A model generated the notes under the pieces. It was not told the DNA's origin. It made no database searches and saw nothing but the letters and a program-made list of their open reading frames with translations. Shown here one piece after another: positions 43,674 to 54,540 of a DNA stretch of 64,000 nucleotides. Source of the stretch: Campanula takesimana (taxonomy: Eukaryota; Streptophyta; Magnoliopsida; Asterales; Campanulaceae); assembly GCA_026119855.1 (NCBI GenBank), contig JAOWBW010000112.1, positions 124,001-188,000 on the forward strand, read 5' to 3'. Each line of letters opens with the position of its first letter. Within the stretch, counting starts at the first letter, position 1. A program made the position numbers and the translations under genes.

Positions 43674-43834
43674 GCGTCTGGGAGGCGGAATTTCGGGCTT
43701 GACATTTGCTGGCCAAAAGACCCCCCAACAGCTATAATATCAGCTTCTGTTCGACCACTTGATTCTCACAGCTCCTTTCTGCCATTTTTGAACATCATAT
43801 TATTGCTCAACTTTGCTTGTGATCAACATTTTCC

Positions 43835-45235
43835 ATGGCTTCCAATTCTTTTGTTCTTGATGCCAAGGTTGTTAGTGGGTATGAAAAGGAATTGGAAACT
43901 TTTGTGTATTCTTTCAAGACCCATCCCAAGAAGGCCTTCATTAAAGACTTCGGGTTCCGAATTCTTTTCACTTTGCGGACGTTGAAGCCGGATTGGGATT
44001 TGTTGAGAGCTGCCGCGGCTTTCTGGGATTGCGATAGCCATACCTTCAACTTTTCAGCTAATGAAATGGTGCCGACTGTTGATGATTTCGGGGCCATCCT
44101 TGGCATGCCTTTCGCCGGTCGGATTGCCATCCCTAAATATCACCGTGGTGCCATTGACTCTTGGGTTGAGTTACTGAATCTCCCTGTTGAGGACGTGAGG
44201 AAGATGTTGCACGGTACTGTGATTGACATAATTGAGTTGCCGATGTTCTTCAGTTTACACTCGGAGGATCCGGTGGTTTAATCTTTCAAGAGGAATGCCA
44301 TGGCCGCTTGTCTCTTTAGTGAAGTACTGTTTGTTACACCCTTCGGGACTGCGGATGCGCAGTTGGCTGAGATTATTTTGTAAGCCAAGGAGAAACAATT
44401 TAGTATAATCCCTCTTATTGTAGGGGAGACGTTGCACGGCCTTGATGAGTTACATAGGATGGACAAGATGTGTCGGGGAAGCCCTTTGCTCTTGACCATA
44501 TGGCTCCGAGAACACTTCAAGATTTATTCCCCGGATGGTGATTTGTCTCCTTTTGCTGTTCATAGGAGGAAGCTGTTGATCCGGGATTTATCTGAAGATG
44601 GTTGGAAGAAGTTCTTTGCCTCTCGGGTAACCGTCGATATTGAGTGGTGCCCTCCTTCTTGGGGTCTTCGTCCTTTTGTGGAATGGACTCTTGGTTTTCA
44701 GCACGTGGTTGTACCCGGCTTGAGAGATTCTTCATTTTACCAGCCAGAGCGGGTTCTGCGGCAGTTTGGTTGCCAACAGATAATTCCTTTTCCGAGGGAC
44801 GGAATGCTTCGTCCAGTTGCTTACATGGGTCCGGACTTCTCGAGTGAGATTCAGTCGGCTTGGAGAGATGATCGCAACCGTTGGGCTTTTGCTCCTCTGT
44901 ATCGGGGGAGTGTCTTCCTTCCCGAGAGCTACTTGGGTTATTTGTTTGGCACCCTTTACCGTGGCATCACTTGGGTCGATGTGCTTCGTGCCGAGTTGTT
45001 GGGAAAGGGTTTTGAGCCTAGCAACGCCTTGAGATATAGGGAGGCTGCTGCTGATTTGAGTAACATTCTTGCTGACCCTTTTGGTACTCCTTTGGATGAC
45101 TTTTATGCTAGGAGACGTGCCGCAACACATAAGGTTTCAGTGCGTATTAGTGCTCCTCTGTTATCCAAGAAGAAAAGGATTGAGAGACGATCGGGTGGTC
45201 CTTTGAAGGCTAAGAGAAAATTGGACTTTTCTTAG
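43835..45235 (+). pseudogene. Antisense accessory gene of G2 (DUF7745-like)
   Basis: Opposite in direction to G2 pol. The first part (43835-44281) opens MASNSFVLDAKVVSGYEKEL and has LLRAAAAFWDCDSHTFNFSANE; it stops at 44279-44281, resumes, meets another stop near 44381 and is open from about 44384 (ATG at 44432) to 45235. The second part has LLLTIWLREHF, VDIEWCPPSWGLRPFVEW and a basic tail (KKKRIERR ... KAKRKLDFS), possibly nuclear. It aligns with antisense gene A of G1. No known activity. The phased GCGCGC triplet and GC-rich upstream sequence could be its promoter region, which is inference. Confidence 0.65.
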
Positions 45236-45653
45236 TACTCTAAGAGATTGCAATTAAATTAGACCACTTTGTTTTAGGATTTAATGTTTTGATGTCTTTT
45301 GTTGCTCAATAAATCCGTTGTAATGGCTTGAATAATTCATTGAATGAAAAAATTGCATCTTGTTATTTGAAGTGAATTGGGTATTTTTGATATGTTTTAG
45401 ACCGCACCCGAAGGTTGCCTACGTTCCTCCAGTTGGGAGGCTCAGGTCTTCGTAGTTCAAACAAACAAAGACCATTTTTTTTTTTTTTTTTTTTTTTTGT
45501 GCACCCTGTTTTTTGCCTAGACCGCCCTTTTGGTTTTCAATCTAGCGGGCTTCTTTTTTGCACGTGCTCTAATTTTTGCCTAGGCCGCCCTTGCGGGTTT
45601 TCAACCTAGCGAGCGATTTTTTTTATTTTTTTTTTTTTTATGGTCTTTGTTTA
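45236..45653. other. Spacer between antisense gene and pol of G2
   Basis: Non-coding. Contains the ACGTAGGCAACC...GAACTACG box (reverse strand, 45400-45456), a T24 run (45475-45498), and two copies of a ~64-bp repeat around TTGCCTAGRCCGCCCTT ... TTTTCAAYCTAGCG (45513 and 45577). GGTTTTCAATCTAGCGGGC at 45532-45550 also occurs in the PMD remnant at 2832-2850. Confidence 0.55.
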
Positions 45654-46121
45654 TTAAGCATAGAACCTCTTGAGCTTGTCGAGGTTGACCTCCTTTGGCA
45701 GCTGGTCACCATCTAAATCCACGAGTCGGACTGCACCGCCGCTTAGTATCTTTTTGACCACGTACGGACCGATCCATCGGGGTCCCCATTTCCCCAGGGG
45801 ATTCATGGCATTAGGAGGATGTTGTCTTAAGACCAAATCTCCCACATTGATGTTTCGAGGCTTCACCTTTTTGTTGAAAGCTCTTGCCATCCTTTGCTGA
45901 TACGCCCTTGTGCGTTCGAGTGCTCTTAGCCTTTTCTCGTCGAGTAAGTCTAGCTGTTCATATCGACTTTGCATCCAGTCGACCTCATTGACTTGATTCT
46001 CGAGGAGGACCCGTAGAGATGGGACTTCAAGTTCGATTGGGAGTACGGCTTCAGAACCATAGACTAATGCATAAGGAGTTTCTCCTGTTGCTGACCGTAT
46101 TGATGTGCGGTAGCCCCACAA
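45654..46121 (-). pseudogene. pol: pol of G2: integrase C-terminus
   Basis: Continues integrase after a stop codon (46143-46145, TAG where G1 has Trp). Contains WGYRTSIRSATGETPYALVYG, PIELEVPSLRVL, GDLVLRQHPP, GKWGPRWIGPYVV and ends KLKRFYA, parallel to G1 KLRRYFY. This is the DNA-binding and joining tail of integrase. Confidence 0.85.
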
Positions 46122-46142
46122 TGCTAATGGTAGCTTCTCGGG

Positions 46143-48980
46143 CTAATCCCTTCCTGTTGAGGCCATTTTCTTGACGATGGTCTCGATGGTCTTATTTGCT
46201 GCTTCAACTGCGTCATTTGCTTGGGGACGGTAAGGAGATGACTTGTGCTTGGTGATCTTGTATTCTACCAAAAGTGTATCCATTTCCTTTTCAAAGTGAG
46301 AGCCGTTGTCGGAAATGATTTCATGAGGCACGCCGTATCGGCACATGATATTAATCTTTACAAATTCGGCCACTTTCTTGGCGTTGAGGGTCCGATAGGC
46401 TTGTGCTTCGACCCACTTTGTGAAGTAGTCGACGGCCACTAGGACGAATGACTGCCCATTGCTTCCGGCAGGATGGACTTTACCGATGATGTCTATCCCC
46501 CAACAAGAGAAAGGCCAAGGTGTGACCATGTTGTAAAGTTGCGAGGGTGGAGCATGTTGCAGATTAGCATGGAATTGGCACTTGGCATACCTTTTGACTT
46601 TCTCGATACAGTCTCGTTCCATAGTGCTCCAATAGTATTCAATGCGGAGTATCTTCTTGACTAGCATAAACCCATTCATGTGGGGTCCACACTCTCCTTC
46701 ATGCACTTCACACATTATCTCTTGAGCTTCGGCCTCATTGGCGCATAAGATATTGATCCCGTCGTGGTGCCTTTTGTAGACTCGGTCCCCAATCAGTACG
46801 TACCGAGAGGCTAGCCTTTGCAGAGCCGCTTGAGACTTCTTATTGCTATTCTCGGGATAAGTGCCATCTTTGAGGAAATTCATGATATCCGAATACCACG
46901 GAGAGTTTGTTTGAACCTCGTTGATCTCGATACTCATGCAGTACGCCGGACTGTTCCTTCGGGCAATTTTGAAAGGCTTCACCATTTTCCCTTTGGGCAT
47001 TTCGACTAATGAAGCTATGGTGGCCAGTGCATCGGCGAAGCGATTTTTATCCCTTGGCAGGTAGTTGAAAGTGATTTCTTGGAATTGTTCAACCAATTCT
47101 TCAAGGTGCTGACCATACTGTTGGAGGGTCGGGTCTTGGATTCGCCATTTACCCGATTGCTGATTGATAAGAAGCAAAGAGTCGCCGAATACTTCTAGTT
47201 CCGTGACGCTTCTTTCGAGAGCTGCTTCGAGCCCTGCTATGCATGCTTCGTACTCGGCAATGTTGTTGGTAGCTTCGAATTCTAGACGGATGGAAATGGG
47301 AGTGTAGATGTCTTTTGGATCGACAAGCAATACTCCTATACCAAAACCGTGTTTATTGGCGGCGCCATCGAAAAAAAGTTGCCACTTATTTTCCTCGGTT
47401 GTAGTACAAATTAAATGCTCGTCGGGGAACTGTACGTCTTCCCCCTTCACTTCGTCACACGGGAATTCGGCAAGCTGGTCACTGAACACTTTCCCCCTGA
47501 CGGATTTTAGTGTGACGTAAGTGATATCATAGCCGGCGTGCATGAAGTACCATTTGGCTATTCTTGTTGACATGAAAGGCTTCTCGAAGATGTAGCGGAG
47601 CGGGTCCACCTTTGCTACTAGCTTGATCAGAAAAGCTTCCATATAGTGTTTGAGCTTTTGAGTAACCCAAACCAATGCTGCACATGACTTCTCTAAGACA
47701 GAGTAGTTCTTTTCGCCTCCTTGGAATCGGCGACTGACAAAATAAATGGCATTCTCCTTTGTGGACTCTCGTTGCTCTTGTGCTAACATAACCCCTAGGG
47801 CTTCATCATGGACAGTGAGATAGAGCAAAAGAGGCTTCTCTTTGTGCGGCGGAACTAGAACAGGAGGGCACGTCAAGTAATGCTTCACTTGGTCGAAGGC
47901 TTCTTGGCACGCGTCGGTCCATTCTAGAGCCACATTCTTCTTGAGTAGCTTGAAGATTGGCTCGCACATGGAAGTGAGTTGGTGCACAAACCGACTGATG
48001 TATTGCAGTCTGCCCATGAAACCTTTGATCTCTTTCTGCGTCTTTGGAGGAGGCATGTCAATGATTGCCTTGATTTTGGAGGGATCTACTTCAATTCCCC
48101 TTTCAGTGACCATATAGCCAAGGACTTTGCCTCGGATAACCCCGAACGTGCACTTTGCAGGGTTGAGCCTCATCTTGTGTTGACGAAGCCTTTCGAAGAA
48201 CTTGCGGAGATCGATTAAATGTTGACCATCGGTCCCTTTGGAGTGAATGATCATGTCGTCCACATAGACCTCGATTTCTTTGTGAATCATATCGTGGAAC
48301 AAGTCTGTCACGGCTCTTTGGTAGGAAGCCCCAGCGTTTCTTAACCCAAATGGCATGACTGTGTAGCAAAAGGTACCCCACGGTGTTGTGAAGGCTGTCT
48401 TATGTTGATCTTCCTCGGCCTTGAGAATCTGATTGTACCCAGCGAACCCATCCACGAATGAGCGAACCTCGTAGGCAGCAGTGGAGTCGTCCAGCATGTC
48501 GATGTTAGGGAGTGGAAAATCGTCTTTCGGGGAAGCTTTGTTCAAATCCCGGAAGTCCACACAAACTCGAACCTTGCCGTTTGCCTTTCTGACTATCACG
48601 ATGTTGGCTAACCATGTCGGATACTCGATAACCTTGATAAAACCCACACTGAGGAGCTTCTCGATCTCTTCTTTGACTTGCAGAGACCATTCTGGCTTGA
48701 TCTTTCTGAGCTTCTGCTTTACTGGCTTGGCATCTTCTTTGATCGGAATTCTGTGCTCTGATACCTTTCTGTCCAAACCCGGCATGTCTTTGTATGACCA
48801 TGCGAACACATCCACGAACTCCCGTAGTAGTGCAGTCAATCTGTCTGTCGTCCCCCTTGAAGAAGCTTCCGATCTTAGTTTCCCTTGGCTCTTCGTCGGT
48901 ACCCAGATTAACAACATGCAATTCTTCGTCAGCCCCTGGACCATTTTCACCACGACTATGGACCTGTTGAGCAAGTTCAT
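46143..48980 (-). pseudogene. pol: pol of G2: reverse transcriptase, RNase H, second RNase H, integrase core
   Basis: 945 codons open. RT motifs: VCVDFRDLNKASPKDDFPLPNID, VMPFGLRNAGASYQRAV, VYVDDMIIHSKG. RNase H: GVMLAQEQRE, YFVSRRFQGGEKNYSVLEKSCAALVW (present here, deleted in G1). Second RNase H: FFDGAANKHG, NNIAEYEACIAGLEAAL, FGDSLLLI, RFADALATIA. Integrase: the zinc region has EVHEGECGPH but then RYAKCQ where G1 has KCHKCQ, so a zinc Cys and the following His are lost. GIDIIG, SDNGSHF and VEAAN keep the DDE residues. The first ~40 residues are out-of-frame leader; the true frame joins from 48505-49653 by a shift near 48845. Confidence 0.88.
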
Positions 48981-49653
48981 TTAAGTATGTTGTGTTTTCG
49001 TGGTCTATTTCATCATAATTTGAATCGTTATTAACTTGTTCATTAAGTTCATTATTAGTTAATTCATCATTTATGATATTTGCAATCTCAGGGTACTCAG
49101 AAATATCAAATTTTTCATTAGCAAAGAAAGGAAACACACGCTCGGCTATGGCCTCCATATCCTCTTGGGTGAGGGTATTAGAGACACTCTCAGAGTCGAA
49201 AGTAAGTGTGAGCCGCCCTTCCTTTGTTGCTGTGCGGGGTATGCAACCTATTTCTTGGACTAAGAATTCCTCGGATACCACGGGCCCTTTCGTAGAATAC
49301 CAATTGTTGATCGGCTCGGAGCTTAGCAGGATCTCACTGATAGTCTCATTCATGATGACGGTGTCATGGATGGCGTTGACTTGGCATTCATTCATTATGG
49401 CAAGCTCTTCGAACATGGAGGCTAAATCTGTCGGTTCTTCCCCCACGATGATTTCTGTCTCGGAATCTATAGTCACCTTCCTTCCCCACCATTTACGGGG
49501 CGACATGGGAGTTGGTTCCCTTTCGGATTTCTGGATCTCACAATCGGAGAAGATTTCAAGACCGGGCTTTTTGACACCCTTATTGTTAACCCATGGCTCG
49601 GGAAAGATCATGTATGGAACGTCTTCCCCTTGGCAAACAAAATAGACATTCAA
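48505..49653 (-). pseudogene. pol of G2: leader region before RT
   Basis: Acidic region between protease and RT: ISEILLSSEPINNWYSTKGP, EEFLVQEIGC, DEEPRETKIGSFF, aligned with the leader of G1 pol (NLGTDDEPKETQIGSFF). After about 48850 the translation is out of frame with RT, which continues in the frame of 46143-48980. Function of this leader in Tat elements is unknown. Confidence 0.75.
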
Positions 49654-49683
49654 CGTCTTGCGGTAAGGCCTTATATTAGGGAC

Positions 49684-50824
49684 CTAATAACGACGGCCTT
49701 CTTTACGAGCTCGGGCCTTTTCATTCTTGATCGCTTGCTCTTGTTTCAAGTCTTCTCTGGAAGGCTCGTACCCCAAACCGAATGTGTTCTTGACAAATGG
49801 GACTTGCACAGGATGTAGGATTCCTTGTTGATATTTCCCTAGGCCTAAACCAGGGAAGTAATCCATATTCTTCATCATGCGGAGGACTTTTGTGATTGCT
49901 GGGGGTCCATGATCCGTTTCCCCCTTCTTTGTCAATGGCGTTGATTGAGACGTCGGAGAGAGTGGAGTCTGGTAAACCATGCTGAACTTGGTGGACGGGC
50001 TCACCTTTTCTGTGGATAGTGACGTTTTCGGCCATGACGGTCACTATTTCATCACCATTTCGGATCTTGACACATTGATGGAGAGCTGACGGGACGGCAT
50101 TAGAACTGTGAATCCATGGTCGACCCAAAAGCAAGATGAACGAGGCCGGGATGTCAAGCACTTGGAATGGAACGGACATGACCATGCTCCCAAACTCAAT
50201 GTCTATTTCGATCATGCCCATGACTGTACGGGCGGTGCTGTCATAACCTCGGATTACTTGAGTAGAAGGCTTCAAATCGGAATCCTTAAGCCCCAGTATG
50301 CCCATGATTCTGCCAGGCATGAGGTTGAGTGCGGAACCACCGTCCACTAAGACTCTTGAGATGGGCCTCCCCCTTGCTCGTACCTTGAGGTAAATAGCCT
50401 CGTTGTGGTCAGAACCAAATGGTGGAAGGTCCATATCGGCAAAGGTGATGACGTTGCCAAAATGAATGTGACTGATCATTGCTGTGAGGTCCTCGGGAGT
50501 AGTATCGGGAGAAATTGATGTATCATCGAGATTGCGGATGATAAGATCTCGGTGTTTCTTTGAGGATGCGATGAGGTCCCAAATAGAGATGTTGGCTTGA
50601 GTTTTCTTGAGTTGGACAAGTAGAGGATCTTCGGGAGTGTCGCGAGCTTGCGGCCTTTGAGAAGAGGAGCTTGGTGCGGAAGTGGAAGGGTTGCTTGCTA
50701 TGACTCGACCGGATCGAGTTAGCATGTTGACGTTCCCATCTTGCTTCTTTTTCCTATTCTCTAGTACTTCCCTCATTACCTCATCGTAAGTCACAACATA
50801 ACAAGAATTGTCAAGTTCATTCAT
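49684..50824 (-). pseudogene. Protease region and G-patch-like segment of G2
   Basis: From 50824: LTRSGRVI, then DLPPFGSDHNEAIYLKV and the retropepsin site VLVDGGSALNLMP (DGGSA), RGYDSTARTVMGMIEIDI and LLGRPWIHSSNAVPSALHQC. Near 49950 the frame shifts to 50004-49684, which has MDYFPGLGLGKYQQG and FGLGYEP, a G-patch-like Gly-rich motif common behind the protease in this lineage. The ATG overlaps the gag stop as ATGA (50821-50824), in another frame. Confidence 0.8.
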
Positions 50825-52392
50825 AACATTAGGGCCCCATTCAAAATTGGGATTGAATGGGTGGTCCCCTCGAGTTCTCCTATCTCTATTACATTGACAT
50901 GTTCGCCGTTAGTCACTAGAAATCCTTTCTTGTCTATGAGATCTTGAATGACATTGCGGAGAACGAAGCATTCCTCGGTGGTGTGGCCACTATATTGGTG
51001 GTAGCCACAATATTTGTGGTGAGCATGATTGGGGTTGACCGTCTTGGGTTGGTACCCTTGTACGGGTGTGACTTGACCCTTTGCTTTGAGGACTTCGAAA
51101 TCTTCGGTTTGAGTCATGCCTTGGAGAGGCGTGTAGACACGGTCATTTCGAGACTTCTTCCCTTGGGGTGGAGGAACCTTTTTGTAATTCCCCTTGTCGA
51201 TAGTGACGGCATTGACCGAGGCCTCTTTTGTGGAGTTGGAAGCGGCCTTGTAGCGGTAGCTAGGAGCACTTTTCTTCACTTCCTTGAGCAACTCGTCCAT
51301 TCGGACCCCCGCCTCATACATTTGGGAGAAATCCGCATAGCAAGCCCCACTTAGGTGGGTGCGGAGATCAATTTTGAGACATTTGAGAAAGATGTCCATT
51401 TGCTCCTTGGTATTTGTCCTTTCCACAATCTCGGAGAGTTTATCATTCCATCTCCTTGTGAAGTCGATGAAGGACTCGTGGTCTCGTTGAGTAGTGTTCT
51501 CTAGCTCTTTCCTTGTGGGCCGGCGAGTGGTGTTGCCTTGGTATTGGTTCTTGAAGGCAAGCATGGTGGAGTCCCAATCAAGACGGACAGTGAGCGGGAG
51601 AGTAGCATACCAATCTTTTGCCGCCCCCTCGAGAGTGAGAGGAAAGCATTGAGCCATCACCTTGGGGGAGACCTTCTTCGGAACCATTACCCAAATATAA
51701 GTCTCAATGTGAGCCATAGGACAAGAGTTGCCCTTGAATTTGCTTATCTCGGGCATCTTGAACTTATCAGGAAGAGCGGCCATAGTACTCATGAGGATGG
51801 ATGATTGATAGAGGCTTGTGTCGGAGCCTTTCCCCATGTTGAGCCTATTGAATTTTTGGTCGATGTAGGCCATGATAGAATCCACCATTTTGGGCTCATT
51901 GTTCTCGGAACTTGGCTCTCCCACTTTCTTGGTGCGGGTGTTGACATAAGGACTTTTGAACAAACCTTCGGTCCATTCGGATTCGTCATCGTCATTTTTG
52001 CTCTTCCCCTTGGCAAGATTAGTGAGCTTTTCTTTCATTAGCTCCATCTCGGCCTCGTGGGCCTCCCTTTGGCTGTCGAGGTGGGATTGCCAAATGTCGT
52101 CTTTGCTTTGTGCCTCCTTATTAAGGGTGGAGACTTGCTCTTGGAGGAGTTGGACCATGGTTGCGAGTTGCTTGAGAGTCATGGTATTGTTGGTGTTGGA
52201 GCCGCCGGCCATTGTTGATGTAGGAGCTGTTGGAGTGATCTCTTCACGGACTAACCGATTTGCCGAATCCCGGTAGACTCTGTAAGTACCAATTGAACCT
52301 ATATTGCAGAAGAGGCCCTTGTCAGTCTTGAGTAACACTTGCGGTCCACGAAGAGGCTTAGAACACACAGTTGGGCACACGACTCGAACCAC
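50821..52392 (-). CDS. gag: gag of G2
   Basis: 523 codons, uninterrupted. Residues ~75-150 are coiled-coil-like (LKQLATMVQLLQEQVSTLNKEA). The capsid domain spans LPDKFKMPEISKFKG through AKDWYATLPLT and FIDFTRRWNDKLSEI. Near the C-terminus lies one zinc-like CGYHQYSGHTTEECFVLRNVI segment. G1 gag aligns from the middle of the capsid domain and has two such segments. The first ATG is used; translation may start at the later MAGGSNTNN, since the first 60 residues look unlike gag. Ends in an ATGA overlap with the protease frame. Confidence 0.85.
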   Translation of the reverse strand: MVRVVCPTVCSKPLRGPQVLLKTDKGLFCNIGSIGTYRVYRDSANRLVREEITPTAPTSTMAGGSNTNNTMTLKQLATMVQLLQEQVSTLNKEAQSKDDIWQSHLDSQREAHEAEMELMKEKLTNLAKGKSKNDDDESEWTEGLFKSPYVNTRTKKVGEPSSENNEPKMVDSIMAYIDQKFNRLNMGKGSDTSLYQSSILMSTMAALPDKFKMPEISKFKGNSCPMAHIETYIWVMVPKKVSPKVMAQCFPLTLEGAAKDWYATLPLTVRLDWDSTMLAFKNQYQGNTTRRPTRKELENTTQRDHESFIDFTRRWNDKLSEIVERTNTKEQMDIFLKCLKIDLRTHLSGACYADFSQMYEAGVRMDELLKEVKKSAPSYRYKAASNSTKEASVNAVTIDKGNYKKVPPPQGKKSRNDRVYTPLQGMTQTEDFEVLKAKGQVTPVQGYQPKTVNPNHAHHKYCGYHQYSGHTTEECFVLRNVIQDLIDKKGFLVTNGEHVNVIEIGELEGTTHSIPILNGALML

Positions 52393-53183
52393 ATAAGAAA
52401 AGACTCTTTTTTTTATATATAAGTCGGAGGGAATGGATCCCTTTTGGGGTTTCTAAGAAAATAATGGAATCGTCACACTAGTATATAGACCATCTCGCGG
52501 TCCCATATACTCATCGGATTCCATCGCGTTTGTGAATCCTACATGTATCGTGATTAAACTAAATTAATGTAGTAAAGCATACATGCGGGGACGGATTTTT
52601 ATTTTCGTCCAAAATAACCACTTTTGGGGACGGATTTTTATTGCGTCCGTTTCAACAAGTTGGCATGTATGATTTGAAGACATTAGTTTAGGGAAATCTC
52701 GGTACATGGAAACCGACTTGAGTCACGGAGTGTTAGACCCTAACTAGAATTGTGTGGCTTGTGCTCGGCTTAAATATGAGGCTTAAAGGTCACCCCCGGC
52801 ATGTAGTCGTGAACTACGCCACGGGCTGAGGTTTACCGCTTCGAAAGAGTCAAGGTCGAGTGGAGCTTGAAACTTTATAGGACGGGCCTCGACGGGTTTG
52901 GGGTTGGACTTGTGCGACTCAATAGTGAGCAGTTGATAAGAATTATGTGCGCGTAGTGTGAGGTCTAACAAGTGACAATTTTTTTTTTCAAAGGAAATAA
53001 TAAAAAAAAACAAATAAGCACATAATTTACAACTTTCGAATCACCCGTGTGACCGATAAAATAGAACATAAAATTAAAACAGTCCGAAGTTCAGAATAAC
53101 CACTGATGCAGGCAACTGTGCCCACACCCCCATCATACTGCTCTGTTCTGAGACCTGTTTCTGTTCTGGGAACCAACCCAGAA

Positions 53184-53247
53184 GCGTGCGCTTCTGAGTG
53201 TTGATATGAGACGCGTGCGCATGGCGCGATGCTATTGGGAGGCGCGC
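53184..53247. repeat. 29-bp phased GCGYGC triplet, leader copy 1
   Basis: GCGTGC at 53184 and 53213 and GCGCGC at 53242, exactly 29 bp apart. Confidence 0.8.
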
Positions 53248-53379
53248 GCTTCTGGGCACACCTGTCAGATTGTCAGATTTTGGACTCAGGGGATTGCCCT
53301 GGTCCTATGTGCATATTGTAACCCCTGCAGAAATGATTAGTGGAGAATAGCAGAAGAAGAAGATGAAGAACATGAAGAA

Positions 53380-53443
53380 GCGGGCGATTCTGGTCCTTGA
53401 TGCGGGATGCGCGCGCCTTAGGCTGAAGAGGCCAGAAGCGCGC
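53380..53443. repeat. 29-bp phased GC triplet, leader copy 2
   Basis: GCGGGC at 53380, GCGCGC at 53409 and 53438, exactly 29 bp apart. Confidence 0.75.
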
Positions 53444-53518
53444 GCCTCCCCCATCAGGAGTCAGAATGCCCAGAAAAGATGTAGATTTTGATCAGAATGC
53501 AAGTTTAACCCTCAAACG

Positions 53519-53536
53519 TCCCCAGCGGAGTCGCCA
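53519..53536 (-). other. Primer-binding site of G2
   Basis: TGGCGACTCCGCTGGGGA on the minus strand, one base inside the 5' LTR. The leading TGG pairs with a tRNA CCA end. Ogre-like elements are reported to use tRNA-Arg; I have not verified the tRNA for this sequence. Confidence 0.8.
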
Positions 53537-53537
53537 C

Positions 53538-54535
53538 TGTAGATACCCCAGGGGAACCACGGCTTGGCTAGAGCGCGTGAGTTATCCTAGGATGTCTAAC
53601 TTGTTTTTAGAGTCGCCACCTATGTTTTTAGGAACATAAGAAAAACCTATTGATAATAGCCTAAGTTTGATTACGAAAACAGAGATTCTTTGTTTTGAGG
53701 TTCGGGGGTTAGGTTACGAGATGGGAAGTACCGAAACACCCATCTCGCCCAACTAAAGTTGGTCTTGCTTGATCAAAATCTACATGAATGATAAACGTTC
53801 TTCTTCTTCTTCTTTAAATCATAAAAAGGGGTTTTAAAATAGAGTTTGGAATGTAGGAGATAACTCTTTAACCGACCTCAATGAGATGAGGTGATCATTA
53901 GAGTCATGTCCCAAAATGATTTGGGTGATTGCACTTTGATAAAACAAAAAGAAAGAGAAAAGAGATGAAGTTAAGAAGAGGAAAGAAATAACTTTACCTA
54001 GACTTCAAGAGACTTCAAACACTTCTTGATGAATTCTTTGGAGAAATCCTTTGGAAATCCTTTGTAAGTGTGAAATTTTAGTGTCTTATTAAGAATGTAA
54101 GATTAAGAGCCCAAGGTCCAAGGTCCTTGAAAATGGAGGTAAAGGGTGGGTTTTTATAGGTGAAAGAGAGATGTTTTTGGTACCAAAACTCAGTCACCAA
54201 GAAATCTTTCCCGGGCAAAATCCTGTAAATTGAGCAAGGGAGAGAATCCTGGCCAGAAATCTGTAACCGACGCCCAGAGGCGCGCGCTTCCTGCTTTGGG
54301 GGCGGGAGGCGCGCGCGTCTGGATCCTCCTGTTGGAGGCGCGCGACTCAGAGAAGGCGATTTTGACAGAATGGACTAAAAAGTCAGCCCTGTTATTCAGT
54401 TTAGTCCCTGGACTTAACGAAGTCAGTCAGGAACTTAACGAAAGTGACAGAAACTAACGAGAAACACTTAAAATGGGGAGAAACACAAGATCAAATGTGC
54501 AATCGGGGTGAGCGGTCCAAGGCGGGGTGTCGACA
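53538..54535 (-). repeat. 5' LTR of G2 (998 bp)
   Basis: Direct copy of 41530-42526 with few differences. GCGCGC triplet at 54280, 54309 and 54338 (29-bp spacing), 120-190 bp upstream of the minus-strand TATA box (54151-54158). Confidence 0.93.
54151..54158 (-). promoter_or_regulatory. TATA box of G2 5' LTR
   Basis: TATAAAAA on the minus strand, in a conserved position in both LTR copies (42142-42149 in the other). Confidence 0.65.
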
Positions 54536-54540
54536 GCTAC

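Larger units (their letters stand above)
52393..53518 (-). other. 5' untranslated region of G2
   Basis: Non-coding stretch between PBS and gag. Contains two GGGGACGGATTTTTATT copies (52587 and 52625) and two 29-bp phased GC triplets (53184-53247 and 53380-53443). Confidence 0.6.
41530..54535 (-). mobile_element. G2: complete Tat/Ogre-like Gypsy element
   Basis: Minus strand, 13.0 kb. LTRs 53538-54535 and 41530-42526 start TGTAGATACCCC and end GGGGTGTCKACA; they are nearly identical, so this is probably the youngest large insertion here. Target duplication gctac is perfect (41525-41529 and 54536-54540). In element orientation: LTR, PBS, gag, protease, G-patch-like segment, RT, RNase H, second RNase H, integrase, spacer, antisense gene, minisatellite, PPT, LTR. 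Several frame breaks remain in protease-pol. Confidence 0.93.

Noticed and set aside
45475..45498. Poly(A) tail of a LINE or retrogene (T run)
   Set aside because: It sits in the G2 spacer between two elements of the same Tat sequence, without target duplication or adjoining LINE coding sequence.
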